DNA of 64,000 nucleotides from Macrothele yani. Its lineage: Eukaryota; Arthropoda; Arachnida; Araneae; Macrothelidae. A model generated the notes under the pieces. The model was not told where the DNA came from, made no database searches, and saw only the letters and a program-made list of their open reading frames with translations. Location: NCBI GenBank assembly GCA_039090855.1, contig CM077007.1:17347515-17411514 (forward strand), in the 5' to 3' direction. Shown here piece after piece: positions 34,111 to 46,640 of this stretch. The position numbers and the translations under genes were made by a program. Each line of letters opens with the position of its first letter. Position 1 is the first letter of the stretch.

Positions 34111-34559
34111 AGCAAAAATTATTTATTGAGTTTTAGCAACAAAGAAAATACAGATCAATACCACACACTTATACAGTTTAAATCCACAAAATGCCTTCAT
34201 CAGATTTCTTCATAATGTAATTGCCTGAATTAATACATTTACCAACCATGTGGGGGTTGGTGTCTCTACAGCTCAGCTGATCTTTTATATACATTTATGT
34301 TGTGTTATGGGGTTCTTTAGCTAACTATGGTCCTTGTGTGCTAGGGCATTTAAATAAATAATTCACAACTTTCAGTAGCACTGATAAGCACTAAAATATT
34401 TATCATAGACTCAAATATAACATCCAAAATATGAAATATTTGACACATGCACAATGCTGGTATACATTATTTGTGAAAAAACAAATGGAAGCACTGAATT
34501 AGAAAATCAATTGCAGTGAATGATTTGAAATCATGCATCTGTTACCTTCAAGCATGCCC

Positions 34560-34593
<34 letters not shown>

Positions 34594-35570
34594 CTTTTAC
34601 CAAACTGTGTAAATGTACAATGTCCCAGATACTGAGATTTTCACATACCATTAATCTCTGGTTTCTGTATTTTCATTCACAATAGTTTCCAGTACAGGTT
34701 TTGCAAGTCTTCAATGTCTGTGAACTTATTCCCTCCTCTCTTTTGAAAAACTGATACACATTATTTAAATAATGTGTATATTAAATATTTAAATTATTTA
34801 AAATAATGTATATTAAATATATTAAATTATGAAATAATGTGTAATTATTTCATTATTTAAATGCAGTGAAAACACATACGAATGTCAGCTGCATAATTTA
34901 CATGAGGAGCTGCATGGTGACTGAAAGGTTAGGATTGCTTACTTAGAATGTGCGGTTGGCATGCTTTCTGAATGGAGATTATAATTGCTTCAGGTCTAGG
35001 TTGATCAGCCCATTAACCTAATCAAGATTTTTCCAAGTGTACATGTAATTGGTTCAATATGTGCAGTAGTCCCATATATCAACTCCGTGTGCATTATAGT
35101 TGGCATTCCCTGTTACTAAAGGTATTAGCATTAGTTCAAACAATGTTCATGGAATTATTAGCCTTACATTTTTCTCTATAATTAGATTATATGTGACTTA
35201 TTAGCACCAGAAAGTACCCCTGTATGCTGATTGGGATTGTTAAATTTAAAAGAAAAAAACTAGAAAACCCAAGTCTTCATTTTTTAAAATAAAACAAAAA
35301 TACCAATGTTTACCACAATCAAAGGTTTATTACGCATCGACAAAATCTCACAGAGCGTTTGGCTCGGCTTCTTCTTCATTTTTCAGTTTAGTGATAAAAC
35401 CTGAATAAATTATTCTTCATGCCATATCATCAACCATTTTCTCAACACAGTAAAATAACCAAAATATTTTGATTTGCATTCCATTTCATGTTCCAGATTT
35501 ATTCTTTACTGGAATGTTTTTATAAACAGATATGTGATGAGGATTTTGGTACTTAGTTTGTTTTATTGTC
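34111..35570. other. Intronic sequence with poly(A) and AT repeats
   Basis: Contains an A-run of about 28 at 34567-34593 and a compound repeat of AATAATGTGTATATTAAAT words at 34750-34860. Nothing coding was recognised. Confidence 0.45.
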
Positions 35571-35963
35571 TCAATCTGGCACTAAGTTTTCATTTTCCCA
35601 GATCCTTGTGCAGAATATCATGACAGATGGTCTTACTGATGCCCACTGACTTAGCCAAAATCTAACTGTAATTTGGCAATCTTTCTTTAACTGATTCTGC
35701 ACCTCTTCAATTTTTTCCACAGTCCACATGCTGGAAGGATGCCAAAATCTTTGGATCATCATCAAAGGATCTCGCCCGTCACAAAACCATGCATACCATT
35801 CAAAAACGCTGCTGCATAATAATGCTGTGTCTCCATATGCTTCTTTATACATTCTGTAAATTTCAGTAGCTGACTTACCAAGTTCCCAACAAAAACGGAT
35901 GCTTACCATCTGCTCTTCCATGGCTAAAATGAAATGGGATGCTACGACTCTCTTAATGCTCAT
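35571..35963 (-). pseudogene. Mariner transposase N-terminal fragment (HTH_48/SETMAR type)
   Basis: An open minus-strand frame of 130 aa has EEQMVSIRFCWELGKSATEI, then YRMYKEAYGDTALLCSSVFE, WYAWFCDGRDPLM, and then VEKIEEVQNQLKKDCQITVR. This is the paired helix-turn-helix DNA-binding region of mariner transposases. A degenerate second helix-turn-helix ends in NENLVPD. The catalytic half is absent, and the sequence to the left of 35571 is unrelated. Truncated and non-functional. Confidence 0.82.
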
Positions 35964-36362
35964 CTGTTGCCACTAGTATAAACCAATTTCCAGCTGTTTG
36001 ATGATTGGCTAAAGACTTCTGTCTTCTGATATACTCGTGATATTTTTATCCCACTACTGTTAACGTCAGTTATGCAGTCAGTCCTGGAACTTTTCGGACA
36101 TAGGTTCTATGTATGATCATAAATAAAAATTTTTAACATAATTTTCTTTACATCTGAGCATTTCAAATTTAAAGCATTTGGACCTGTTCTAAGTTATGAA
36201 CTTTAATTTCCTTTTTTACAAATGCAGAGATTTGCCACATGAAAAAATTATTTCACACCAGAAACTTTACAAGAAGAAATTGCTCAAATTCACTGCTTTT
36301 TCAGTTCCTTAAATGAATTTAAAATTTATTATTAAAAATTTGAAATATAATTATTGAATATT

Positions 36363-36926
36363 CAAAGCAAACAATATAAATTCTGAATTTGCTTGTACCA
36401 ACTTACTGGAAATCCATGCAAAACCTCTCAGAAAACTGGAAAATTTCATTGCCCTGGAGTGGGAATTGAATCCACATCTTCCGATTTCCATTCGAGTTAG
36501 CATACTCGAACAGAAATCAGGAGATGTGGATTCAATTCCCACTCCAGGGCAATGAAATTTTTCCAGTTTTCTGAGAGGTTTTGCATGGATTACCAGTAAG
36601 TTGGTACAAGCAAATTCAGAATTTATATTCTATTTGCTTTGAATATTCTATCGAGTTCCCATGTATTCTGAGGAATATTTCTGTCTTTCTTTGATTTATC
36701 TGTGGATGACCAGTAAGGGGCACAAGCAAATTCAGAATTTATATTCTGTTTGCTTTAAATATTCTATTGTTTCCCATGTATTATGAGGAATATTTCGTCC
36801 ATCTTTGATTTACTTGTGGATGACCAGAAAGTGTTACAAGCAAATTCAGAATTTATATTCTGTTTGCTTTGAATATTCTATTGATTTCCCATGTATTATG
36901 AGGAATATTTCTTCCTTCATTGATTT
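36363..36926. mobile_element. Head-to-head SINE pair with 14-bp TSD and tandem tail
   Basis: A tRNA-like head is present twice, back to back around 36490, as arms of about 130 bp. It includes GTTAGCATACTCGAAC and a B-box-like GGATTCAATTCCC, then CAGGGCAATGAAATTTTTCC. The right copy continues into about three tandem units of 116 bp (starting near 36607, 36722 and 36838, each with CAAGCAAATTCAGAATTT). Perfect duplication AATTATTGAATATT lies at 36349-36362 and 36927-36940. Part of it matches the element's own tail word TGAATATT. Confidence 0.78.
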
Positions 36927-36965
36927 AATTATTGAATATTAATACAATATTTACAACAGCAATAA

Positions 36966-37136
36966 TTTTCAAAATAGTATAACTATACTAATGATCAATC
37001 CAAATTTCTTGGCATAGAACAGAAATCAACTACCTTCCTTGAGAAAGCCATCTGGTTGATGTGCGGAAGAAAGCTTGGAAACTTTGATTTCTATTCTACG
37101 CCAAGAAATTCAGATCATTAGTATAGTTATACAATT
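36966..37136. repeat. Short palindromic element
   Basis: Arms of about 55 bp share TATAACTATACTAATGATC and CCAAGAAATT, inverted around a GC-richer centre (37030-37083). It may be another small inverted retroelement or a MITE. No TSD and no consensus hammerhead were seen. Confidence 0.75.
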
Positions 37137-37139
37137 TTG

Positions 37140-37990
37140 AGCATAATTGGTGTATAATTCCTATTTGTTAATGAACAATCATTTTACTTTGACCAGAACT
37201 TAAGTATGGAAGATGTACCTGATGAAAAGGATAGTTAGTGTTTAAAATAATTAATACCAAGTTAATGAACTTTAACATGTTTTTACTACGCAAGATGTTG
37301 TTGCACAGTAAATAAACTAAATCAAGAATATTTGTTTCAAGACTATAAATCGATAATTTACTATCACAGTTTTTCAATTTAGAAGGGTTTGCAATACTAC
37401 AAATTGGCTTTAAAGAAAGCTTATTTTCCTTTCTTTCTTTTTTTTTTTTCTATACATTTGCTGCAGTAATCACTTTAGTTTTATATACAATTCACAATAA
37501 CTTCAAAGGAAATTCAGTTTAGTAATAAGTACATTTTTAATCATTTCTTCTGAGCAATAATTCACATTTCTGTTCCTATTTAGACATTTAATCAGTTTAA
37601 GTCTTCTTCTCACCAAAAATGTCTTCATAAATTTTCATTTTTAAACTATCCCTAACTACATGAATTTGGTGTAACTAAAATTAGTTTAATTCAATCCAAT
37701 TCTGTTCCACGCACAAACCCATAAATTTTTATGATACCTTAATTCTGGAATTTTCGCACATTTCATATATTTTTATACACTTTACAAGATTAGTTATTAA
37801 ACCAAAATAAGTAAGTGCCGACTTTCAGTGTATCCCAATTAATGTGACATTCCTTGGGCTAACAATGGCTGGCAAACCCCTTCCTTTCCTCTCAGCAAGT
37901 CTTTTTATATTTGATCCTCAAATGAAGAAGAGTAGAAGAAAATTCGGATTCCCATATCGTTTGAAGAGAGAGACAAGGTAGCTTCATTAT
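37140..37990. other. Intronic sequence, no gene recognised
   Basis: AT-rich DNA, nothing recognised. Confidence 0.4.
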
Positions 37991-38430
37991 TCTGCTGTTG
38001 CTAAGTTCTTGTAGGTCAAGGTCATTGCAAACTCTTATCTTGCAAGGATAAGCAAGCTTCTTTTAATAATTATGTACACATCATCAACTCTTATCAAACC
38101 ACTGCTGGATGAAGGTCTCTCCAATTCTCTTCCACAACTTTCTGTCTTGAGACTGTCTCCTCTATGTCATTACAGCATATTTTTGAATTTCACCCACCCA
38201 TCTTCCAAGAGATCTTCTTCTGGGTCCTTTCCTATCCCTTGGAATACAGTCTAGTAACTATTACAGTTGACCAATAGTGGTCAATTCTTCTGGCTAAATG
38301 TCCATCCCATTACTATTTCAGAGATTTACGTCAATCATAATGTCATCAACTCTTGTCATGTTCCTGAATCATGAGTTCCTTTTACCTCTCCTGGTTTTAC
38401 CAAGCATGTACCGTGCATGCTTATATACTC
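37990..38430 (-). pseudogene. LINE 3' coding tail relic
   Basis: Minus-strand translation across small frameshifts gives NGMD and ARRIDHYWSTVIVTRLYS, then RDRKGPRRRSLGRWVGEIQK and WKRIGETFIQQWFDK. This is the characteristic end of EEP-type LINE ORF2 proteins (GHVARM..W...RP-GRP-RRW-DDI...W..LGEAFIQQW). The RT is absent, so only the terminal region survives. Confidence 0.6.
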
Positions 38431-40249
38431 ATATTAACCATTAAATTCATCTTGTAAACCGATTTACCGATTTACTGGAAAAAATGCAAAATAATATGAT
38501 AGCAAGTCTATTACACATATTTCAAATTGTTAGTAGATGCTAAGTGGCAACAGTAATGACTTCATTTTTACTTTCTGTTTAGGCTACTATTCTAAGAAAC
38601 GGCAAAGCAGAGAAACTGTATTTGTTTGTTTTACCATTTAAGTGCATGTGAAGTAATATAATGGAATAAGAGAAAGGTTCCTTCAATTGTTCATTCCCCC
38701 TCTGTCTCTAAGTGACAAATTAAATATTTTCAGAAGATCAGGGGTTAAAAGCTATTGGTCACAGAGACCTCAACCTGAGGCAGTGGAAACTGGAGGAATT
38801 TTTCCTTCCATCACCTGGGCTTGGAACAATAGCTATTCTGGCCATCCCTGGGAAGGATTTAAAAATTCATATAGTCTGATCTTTGAAAAAGTGTCATTGG
38901 CTGAGGTTTTGAGCAGACACTTGCTGGTTTAAAACATTCATTTTTAAAAATAAATTCTCTCCAGAGCAGAGAGTAACAACTACACTATGAGGGATCTAAT
39001 AATCAGATTATGCATTTTTCATACTACAGATATATTTTTTTTCATATCACGGTACTGTTTTTTATTTTTATTAATTTATTCATTTTTTAATGTTTATGAT
39101 CTAGAATATAAAACAGTAGAAGTAGTGTTAACCAAAGCAAATCTGAGTCATAGAATTATTTTATGAAGACTGTAAATTTCATTGAGTACTATTTTAACTG
39201 TTGAAGTTCCCTGTTCTTTCAGTTCAATTAACTCCTTAGGTGATTAATTTTTATTTACAACATATATTAAATAATTTATAAATAGCAGTAATGTGAAACA
39301 CTTGCACCAAGGAACTATTCAGATGACCTTCTTTTCAAATTTCTGCTTTTAATGTGACCACAGGTTACACCTAGGCATAGGATTACCAACCATTCATTTA
39401 CATTACATAATTTATGTAATTTTTGAAGAGTTAAAGGCTTGTCATCATCTCAATTTATTAAAAAAAAAAGGATTACAAAGATAATTTTATTGGTTTTAAC
39501 ATGAGACATTCTTCAAATATATATCAAATACATGCCCTCTGGATTTATAGATACATACTATGGGATAAAATAATAGCTTTAAGCAACTATTATATGAGTT
39601 CATTCAACAGCTCATTGGCATTTCCAGAGGAAAATAATCGTATGTGCTAAACTCAGAAGATTATGCACGAAATTAAAGTTGAGAAATATTTAAAAATCAA
39701 ACAAAAATGGAGTATTTACTTATTATATCCCTATACTTTGTATTCTAGCATAATTTTAAATGATTAAAAAATTATCATACTTAGTAAAGCAAATAATATA
39801 CTGCATAATGCTAGTCAATAGTTAAAAGGCATCCATGCATATAAATGCAAGATACCAAAGAATATATTTTAAAATTGCTCCATTAAATTTAAATGTAAAC
39901 AAATGGGTTAGCATTGTCTGTTAAATGAAAATAAATATTGAACTTATTGTTCCCTGGAGACTACGTGAAAAAGAGTTTTTGGATTCTTGATATGAATTCA
40001 ATACCCCTCCGCCCCAAAAAAGTACAAAAATGCCTTTTATTTAAAGGGCAGAATTTTTTTTGTGTGCAGTATTATTTTTCAGCAAGCTCAGTCATTATTA
40101 AACTTCCTTCTGATGAAATGAGCCTGTCAGAACAGAAAATTGTCACTTTGTGTTGATTTAGGGGATGAATAACAGACGAAATCTTAATGCAAACAGAGCA
40201 GTGAATGGTAATTAAGAAGACTGCAGCACATATACTACTAGAAGACTTA
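38431..40249. other. Intronic sequence, no gene recognised
   Basis: The ORF at 38687-38932 (81 aa, starting MFIPPLSLSDKLNIFRR) lies in a slightly GC-richer patch. It has no recognised domain and no convincing splice sites. The rest is AT-rich. Confidence 0.4.
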
Positions 40250-40500
40250 CACTACCTGATCAAAAGTATCCAGATGCTTGCCTATCCATAAACTCCCTGC
40301 AATCGGAAAGGAATTGATATTGAAGTTAGTGCTAACCTATCTTGATGCTGATGTGCACTTAGACATAATTTCACTAAATTAATATAGGTATGCTTATTTT
40401 TAAAATAATAAGTTCATTTCTGATCTTAGATCATTATATTAATTTGGTGAAAATTATATTCAACCTGCACACCAGCATCATGATATTTAAGCACTAACTT
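40250..40500. repeat. Palindromic MITE-like remnant beside a Tc1-type end
   Basis: Arms of about 70 bp (40323 on, and ending at 40500) share AAGTTAGTGCTAA and GATGCTGATGTGCA in inverted form. Just outside, CACTACCTGATCAAAAGTAT (40251 on) is the kind of terminal repeat seen in Tc1-like elements, but no matching right end was found. Confidence 0.55.
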
Positions 40501-41561
40501 ATCAACATTTACACTCCCTCAAGTTGCATCAATTACATATAGCAAAAGTACAGAAATGTGTATAATGTTCATTTTAGAATTAAAATTTTTAGATATATAA
40601 TAGCAGATCTTTTTAAAGAATGTTTTTTAGACTTGGGTCAGATATAGAATTCTGATTATGATATTTTTACTAATTTTTTTAATAATTCAGGCTAATTTTC
40701 AAAGTGAATGCCACTTCATCAAGTCTTCATTGATGCTTACTTTAGTTTCACATGATGTTTACTTTATGTTTGCAAGTAGACTATACCAGTCTTGAAACTA
40801 TTACAATGAAAACAAAGCATTTTCGTAACATCCTGTTTCTAGTATTGCTATGTGGAATTAAGAAATTATTAAGCATTACTTCTAGAGTGGCCCTTTATAG
40901 AAGTGAAATGGAAAGCATAAAAGCAGCTAGCTTTGAATGCAAAAAAGAAAGAATCTAAGCATCTACTAATACAAAAAAAAAATCAATGCATTATCTTCAT
41001 CTTAATTATCCATGGTCTGGATATTGATGTTACCTGTGGCCATAGATAATATGGAACATCAAAAATATTAAAATCACACAGACATCACTAATTTTCAATC
41101 TTCTTCACTGTTTCATGGCATCACTGAGGTGAGATATGCTCATTTAAATATTAAAAAAGCATTAAACAAAACACCTTTGTTGTTTGAAACCATGCAAAGA
41201 AGTGCCAAACAAAACACTTTTTGTTGTTTGAAACTATGCAAAGAAGCGCCAAACAAAACAAAGGCACTATGCAAATAAAAATCTAATTTTGTTCATTATA
41301 ACAAAGCAACAAAGATAGATAATCAGTTTCAGTTCTAATTAAACAAATTCATATCACATTTTTATTAAAAATGATAAAAAGGCATCACATAAAAAAATTT
41401 TCTTCTACAAGTGAAGATAATAATTTGTACATATTCTTTAGAAAAGGAAAACATACTATTAAAGCAACAAACTTTCCAGAAACATGTTTTATTTGTCAGT
41501 ATATACCTATTTTGTGTGTATATATGTCAATATACATATATAGATATACACCGACAAATAA

Positions 41562-41620
<59 letters not shown>

Positions 41621-41660
41621 ATACACTGAAAGGACAATTTATCATACACATTCACTTATA
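40501..41660. other. Intronic sequence with short tandem duplications and a TA array
   Basis: A 47-bp unit is duplicated at about 41168-41262 (with TTGTTTGAAAC and ATGCAAAGAAG twice). A long (TA)n microsatellite lies at 41567-41618 and yields spurious Tyr-Ile ORFs. No gene. Confidence 0.8.
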
Positions 41661-42600
41661 ATAACATGTGGACCCATCTTTTGCCCACACAACAGCAGCA
41701 GCAAGTTGTGGCATGGGCTTTACCAAGTGTTGGAAATGTTCGGGTGGTATTATGGCCCACGATTCCTGGACAGCCATCTATAAAAGCATTGATAGTTGCC
41801 AGTGGTGGGCTTTGGGCTCAAATGAATTGCTCAACTTTGCCACACAGATGCTCAACTGGGATCAAATACAGAGAGAAAAAGAGTCATTCAAGAGTTGTGT
41901 ACCCAATGGAATGCTCCTCCAACCAGTCCTTCACAAAATGAGAGCAATGAGAGAGGGATTGCCTTGCTGAAAGAATGCCTATTACTGTAGGATATGGATA
42001 CCCATGAAAGGATGTAGGGAGTCTGCGAGTATATCAACAAAGCCTTGTGAAATGATGGCGGTCTCAGTTGGTATAAAGGACTCCAAGGTGACGTACATAC
42101 TTAAGCTCCAGAACACTGCACCACCACCACCACAGGCTGGTAGAACCTCTGACTCGACAGCTGGGGTCTGTGGCCAAGAGTAGTGTATGCCACACATACA
42201 CCCTCCCAATGTCATGTTGTAATTGGAATCTCAATCTCTCAGACCAAGTTACATGTTTCTAATCTTCTACAGTCCACTGGCAATGTTCCTTCATCCACAG
42301 AAGCTTCGTATACCAGTGATGTGGTGTTATGTGGATACTCAATGAGTGATTGGCTGCCATAGCTCAGTTGTTCCACTGTACAAAAATGGTCTTTGCACAA
42401 ATCTTTTGTTGAAGTGCTCCATTATTGAACGTCAGAGCACTCCTCTGCATTGATACACGGAAGGCAGCACTCATCTAGAGCATGAACAGCCTATTTACAG
42501 CCATATTTCCCCCAGTGGCTTCGAGTTTTGGTGTAGTCCTGATGCACATGTGTGATGGTTGTACGTGGAAATCCTGCACATTTTACAGTCATGAAAATGG
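41660..42600 (-). pseudogene. Tc1-like transposase relic
   Basis: Minus-strand translation in broken frames has QLQHDIGRVYVWHTLLLATD, WWWWCSVLELKYVRHLG, VDILADSLHPFMGIHILQ, and HFVKDWLEEHSIGYTTLE (the helix after the second Asp). Then FFSVFDPS, where the SPDLNPIEH region has been lost, and FIDGCPGIVGHN near the end. The order is that of the Tc1 catalytic domain. No terminal repeats were located. Confidence 0.7.
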
Positions 42601-42889
42601 AACACCCTACTACATATCATCGCTGTCACAGTCATGCTACATAGCAAGTAGATACCCTACCTATTTATGGTCAACAGGATGTTTCTGCTGACCACATTAT
42701 TATGGCAGGGTAAAGCAGGTTAGTGGATAGGTATGGTGTGTATAACAAATTGTGCTTAGTGAGCATACACAATACAAATATATATATATATATATATACA
42801 CAGTTATTACAAATCAAATAGACAGTTAAATATTTTATAAAACCAAAACTATTTAACATACTGACACTGTTTTGCAGGGAAATTTTTGA

Positions 42890-43960
42890 AGTTTGTTATA
42901 GCAACTTACAGATGTTCAGCACCCTTAGTCACATGGCATATACCATTCAAATTCTTGCTAAACACATGTTAACATATCTTCACAACATATCCTCAATAGC
43001 TGTTGTGATACATTGTCTCAGATCAGCTAGATTAGCAGGAATGAAAGGGTCAAAAACCTTGTCTTTGACATAGCCACATAAAAAAAATAAAAATTGCAGA
43101 GTGTAAGATCTGGACTTTGTGGTGGTCAACATGTGAGTGACATGTTGTTGCCTGTTGTGTGGCCAATCCAGTGCTCTAGAAGTTTCTCTTTAAGGTGATT
43201 TCTAACCTCCCAATGGCAGTGGTGTGCTCCATCCTGTTGTAAAATAAAGTTGCCTCAACTACACAAAGACTGACATCTACCAAATAATTAGCACATTGAG
43301 ATAAGAACTTTCCATTGCAGTTTTTTCTTGGAAAAAGAAATGGACATACATTTTTTTACAGGATATAGCACCAACCACATTAACCTTTGGAGAATCCTGC
43401 ACATGCTCTACTGTTGATCTAGGATTTTCAGTCCCCCATATGCAAATTTTATGTTTGTTAATTTTCCTAAGTTGATTTGTCACTGAAAATCAGATGCTCA
43501 ATAAAAACACCTCGAAAATGCTCCGGCATTTCAGTACAGGAATCACAATGTACGGTCCTATTATTGTCACTTAGACTTTGAAATAACTGCAGTTAGTAGG
43601 GAGTCATTTTCAACTGCTTCCTCAAAATTTTTCAAACAGTCGGTCGTGGAATTTGTAACTCCTGACTCGCCATCATTGTGGATTTCCTTGGGGTGCATTG
43701 GTAAATGGCATGAACACCCTTCACTTTTTCATCAGATACTCCCTGGATTTTTATCTTTACACAAACATCCTGTTGCTTTAAATTTCTTGTGCCAGTCCAG
43801 ATGGATTGTCTATTCGGTGGCAATTTCTTGAAATGTGTTCTAAAACAACATCACACTACAGCAACAGAATGTTTTTTGCTTAATTTAAGCACACAGAATG
43901 CCTTCTACACAGCATTTGTCACCATCTTGCCTGACTGGTCATGTGACAGTGAAAATGTGC
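42890..43960 (-). pseudogene. Tc1/mariner-superfamily transposase relic (long catalytic domain)
   Basis: Minus strand from right to left. An N-terminal HTH remnant reads SPRKS-like TPRKSTMMASQELQIPRPTV. Then KINKHKICIWGTENPRSTVE, HVQDSPKVNVVGAISCKKMY, FFFQEKTAMESSYLNVLI, a shifted FYNRMEHTTAIGRLEITLKR (the second catalytic Asp region), LCGYVKDKVFDPFIPANLAD and LRQCITTAIEDML. This is the common arthropod group with W-G-x-ENP...PPRSPDLTPCDFFLWGYVKDKV. There are many frameshifts. Confidence 0.8.
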
Positions 43961-44425
43961 AATTTTTTAGCGACACATCTATATAACACAAAATTGTTAC
44001 TGTTTCTGATAGAACGGTGCATTGTGAGTGCCAATGTCTTACACAGTTTTGGTTTTATAAAACTGTCTTTTTCATTTGTAATAACCCTGCATATAAAATT
44101 GTAATCTGCATTTAAAAAAGATAAGACAGTAGGAACATTTTGCAAATCCAATATTTACAGAGAAATAACAGATTCACTGACTTTGTTCCATGGTATGAAA
44201 CTAATCAAAAGTTCATGAGGCAATTCAGTATTTACCTTTATCTGAAAACAGAAATTTGTCCACAAAACCAACAGCTTTATTGCATCGACGTTATTTAAGT
44301 AAAAATGTTCCAGTGAATGGGTAACTATCATATCACAAAACAAAAAACAACATGTGATCCAGATTTATAAAAGTAGGTTTCAAAGTGAACTGTGTTAAAA
44401 ATGAAAAGAAAATAATGAAAATTAC

Positions 44426-44477
44426 CAAGTCATTATCACCATCTTGGTCTGGTGTATCATTTTCTGTGTCATCATTC
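44426..44477 (-). CDS. TEX9-like gene, 52-nt exon
   Basis: Minus-strand exon with acceptor tttttcag and donor GACTTG/gtaatt. It takes 1 nt to complete AG/G (Arg) from the first coding exon and leaves in phase 0. It encodes NDDTENDTPDQDGDNDL, strongly acidic and disordered like its neighbour. The intron on its 5' side is about 18.5 kb and on its 3' side about 14.9 kb. Confidence 0.82.
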
Positions 44478-45379
44478 CTGAAAAAGGGAAGAATGCTGTT
44501 CAATATAAAATCCACATTATTAATATGATTTACTTTAAGGAATGGAAAATATAATGCAAACAAAATGAATCAATTGCAATTAGAAGCTTCTTAAGATGCA
44601 TACTTAACAAATTACCCAAATTATGAACTCTGATATTTATTTTCAAATCACAAATTATACTATATCAAAGACTGAATTTTATTATGGTACACCAAGGCAT
44701 CTTTAGCAGGTAAATTATATTGTAGGGCATCTCTTGTTCTTTGTCATAGGCAAAATGTCATGACACTTACTAATGTTTGCTTTCAACAGAAAGCATTTTT
44801 TCCAACCAAAACTTTCTCCTGGGTTTTTGACACTTTTCAAATAATTATTCAATACATTTATGACAAAAAATTAGTACAACCATGTAGCATAAACAACCAC
44901 AGATGTAAAAAAATCATGATGAATTTTCTGGTATGTGCTGTGCAGCATATATAGTCTTCCAGCAAATCTTGGTAAACCTTGAGATATCTAACAGTACTTA
45001 AAAATGGAAAGCACGTTCATGTAAAATTCAGATAAAAAGCATAAGCAACTTCTAATTGCAAACTTCAAAAAATAAACGCTGTCAACTATGTCTACTCTTT
45101 TAGCTAAACGAAATGAACACTATCAACTATGTCTACTATTTTAGCTAAATGAGACATCCATTTACATTAAAAACTAAATTAAAAGATCCCATGAGTTTTT
45201 GTAAATACATCGAAAATATCTTCTGGGGTTAGTTATTTTGTATCACAGAAAATCAGTAGCCAAATGAACTATAATTGTACAGTACCATTTATGCTGGATA
45301 TTTTTCACTGAAGCATGCAAATGATTGTTATTCTACTTTTCACAGTTAAGTACTGCAGTTTTTATTTATTTCCTTTGAA
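44478..45379. other. Intronic sequence with a small tandem duplication
   Basis: A roughly 47-bp unit (CAACTATGTCTACT through TTTAGCTAAA) is repeated at about 45078-45165. Otherwise AT-rich without a recognised feature. Confidence 0.6.
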
Positions 45380-45605
45380 GTTTACTGACTTGAGTAAGTC
45401 TTAGGGCTATAACCAGTTACCCATCCCTAATTTAGGGGCATTATTTCCAGGAAATGGAGAAAGCCCATTTGGAAGAACAAACATGGCACCATGCCTCATT
45501 CTCTACTCAAATCCCAGCTCAGTTTGGGCTATTAGCCAGAAACTGGCACTTCTGACCACTCAGTAATTGGGATAGCTGTGACAGCTAAATACAGCACTAA
45601 GGAAT
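45380..45605 (-). mobile_element. Degenerate tRNA-derived SINE
   Basis: Read on the minus strand, it has a B-box-like GCTGGGATTTGAG and the body word CCCCTAAATTAGGGATGGGT, which runs on into AACTGGTTATAGCC. It is the same family as 33654-33888 but older, with no A-tail left. Confidence 0.7.
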
Positions 45606-45659
45606 TATGTGGGGCCAAAATACAACAATAACACCAACAGCCATACAACAGGAAGTGTT

Positions 45660-46475
45660 AAACAATACTACCTTCAGGAGTGCTGAGGCTGCAGTTTGAG
45701 AATACTTAGGGCATCACAACTTGTAGCAAAATCTTTGCACTAGTTTCATGACATGAAATTTAGTGTGGAAATTTGAAGCAGCAAGATCCATCTGTAATGC
45801 AAGTCATCAGGAACACTCACCAACACCAGTCAAAACAGTTGAAGAAATCTAACACACTATATAATGCAATGAAACCACAATTCTTACGGAACCAACATTG
45901 CATGTACCGCTAACTGGACATTACACAAACAGCTGTGTGGAAGGCTCTGTGAAAGACAATGGAAAGGTTCTCTCACAAGTCATCCAACATGCAGCATCTT
46001 GAAGAAGCTATCGACAATAAGAACCTGGATGTTGCTCTGCATTTCTTGCGCAATTGGAAGTCTATGAGTAGTGGCCCTGAGAAAATGGCACAAGGAAAAC
46101 AGACATACCACCTGAAAGCACAACGGTATCATGCCTTTCTATACAAGGTGATACCTGTCTGCTCTACGGGAGAGAGAACGATAGTCAATGGAGACAATGT
46201 TCTTCATTCAAGATGGAGTGGCACACACTGATCAACAAGTAAAGGAAATGTTATGACAAAATTTCTGTGACAAGATCATTTCTTAATGCTTTTCCTGTTA
46301 ATAAATATGCATTTGTCAGATCTAAGTCCTGCAGACATTTGATTGCGAGGCTACTTGAAGTATCGTGTGTACCAAGCCACCCATACAACATTAGCAGACC
46401 TGAAGCAAGCAATAACAAAGGAAGTCTCAAACATTCCAAATGAAACACTGTAATGTCCTTCATGAACAGGATACA
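45660..46475 (+). pseudogene. Tc1/mariner-superfamily transposase relic
   Basis: Across plus-strand frames it gives FFIQDGVAHTDQQVKEML (second catalytic Asp), then LSPADI and LRGYLKYRVYQATHTTLADL with KQAITKEVSNIPNETL. This equals the D-x-SPxD-FFLWGYLKSRVY...L-DLK-AI--EI--IP motif of one arthropod Tc1/mariner group. The upstream part (45660-46200) is too damaged to assign with confidence. Its 3' end abuts a palindromic PLE tail at 46480. Confidence 0.7.
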
Positions 46476-46592
46476 ACGTCAATCATAAAAGCTTAAGGCA
46501 GCAATATTAAAAGCACGTTAATTAAAACACTGTGCAGGCTTCCGATGAAGTGAAGAACTTATTTAATGTATAAGTTAAAAGATTAAAAATAA

Positions 46593-46640
46593 AGCCATAA
46601 GAACTTTCGGTCTTCCTAAAGACCATCATCAGATGGAAGT
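46593..46640 (-). ncRNA. Hammerhead ribozyme, full consensus core
   Basis: The minus strand shows stem I CCAU/AUGG, CUGAUGA, one unpaired U, stem II GGUCUU/AAGACC with loop UAGG, GAAA, helix III word AGUUCU, cleavage base U. All core bases are present. It lies in the first coding intron of the minus-strand host gene, in the gene's sense. Confidence 0.85.

Noticed and set aside
36351..36542. 63-aa minus ORF
   Set aside because: Read through the SINE palindrome; not a gene.
36480..36560. Possible tRNA gene (B-box-like GGATTCAATTCCC)
   Set aside because: Lacks a complete cloverleaf and sits in a duplicated inverted SINE head.
36966..37136. Possible hammerhead in the centre of the small palindrome
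   Set aside because: GATG and GAAG/AAAG words occur, but no CUGANGA box, stem II and GAAA in the right order.
38687..38932. 81-aa ORF in a GC-richer patch
   Set aside because: No domain, no splice signals and no repeat partner in the window.
41371..41661. ORFs rich in Tyr-Ile repeats
   Set aside because: Translation of a (TA)n microsatellite.
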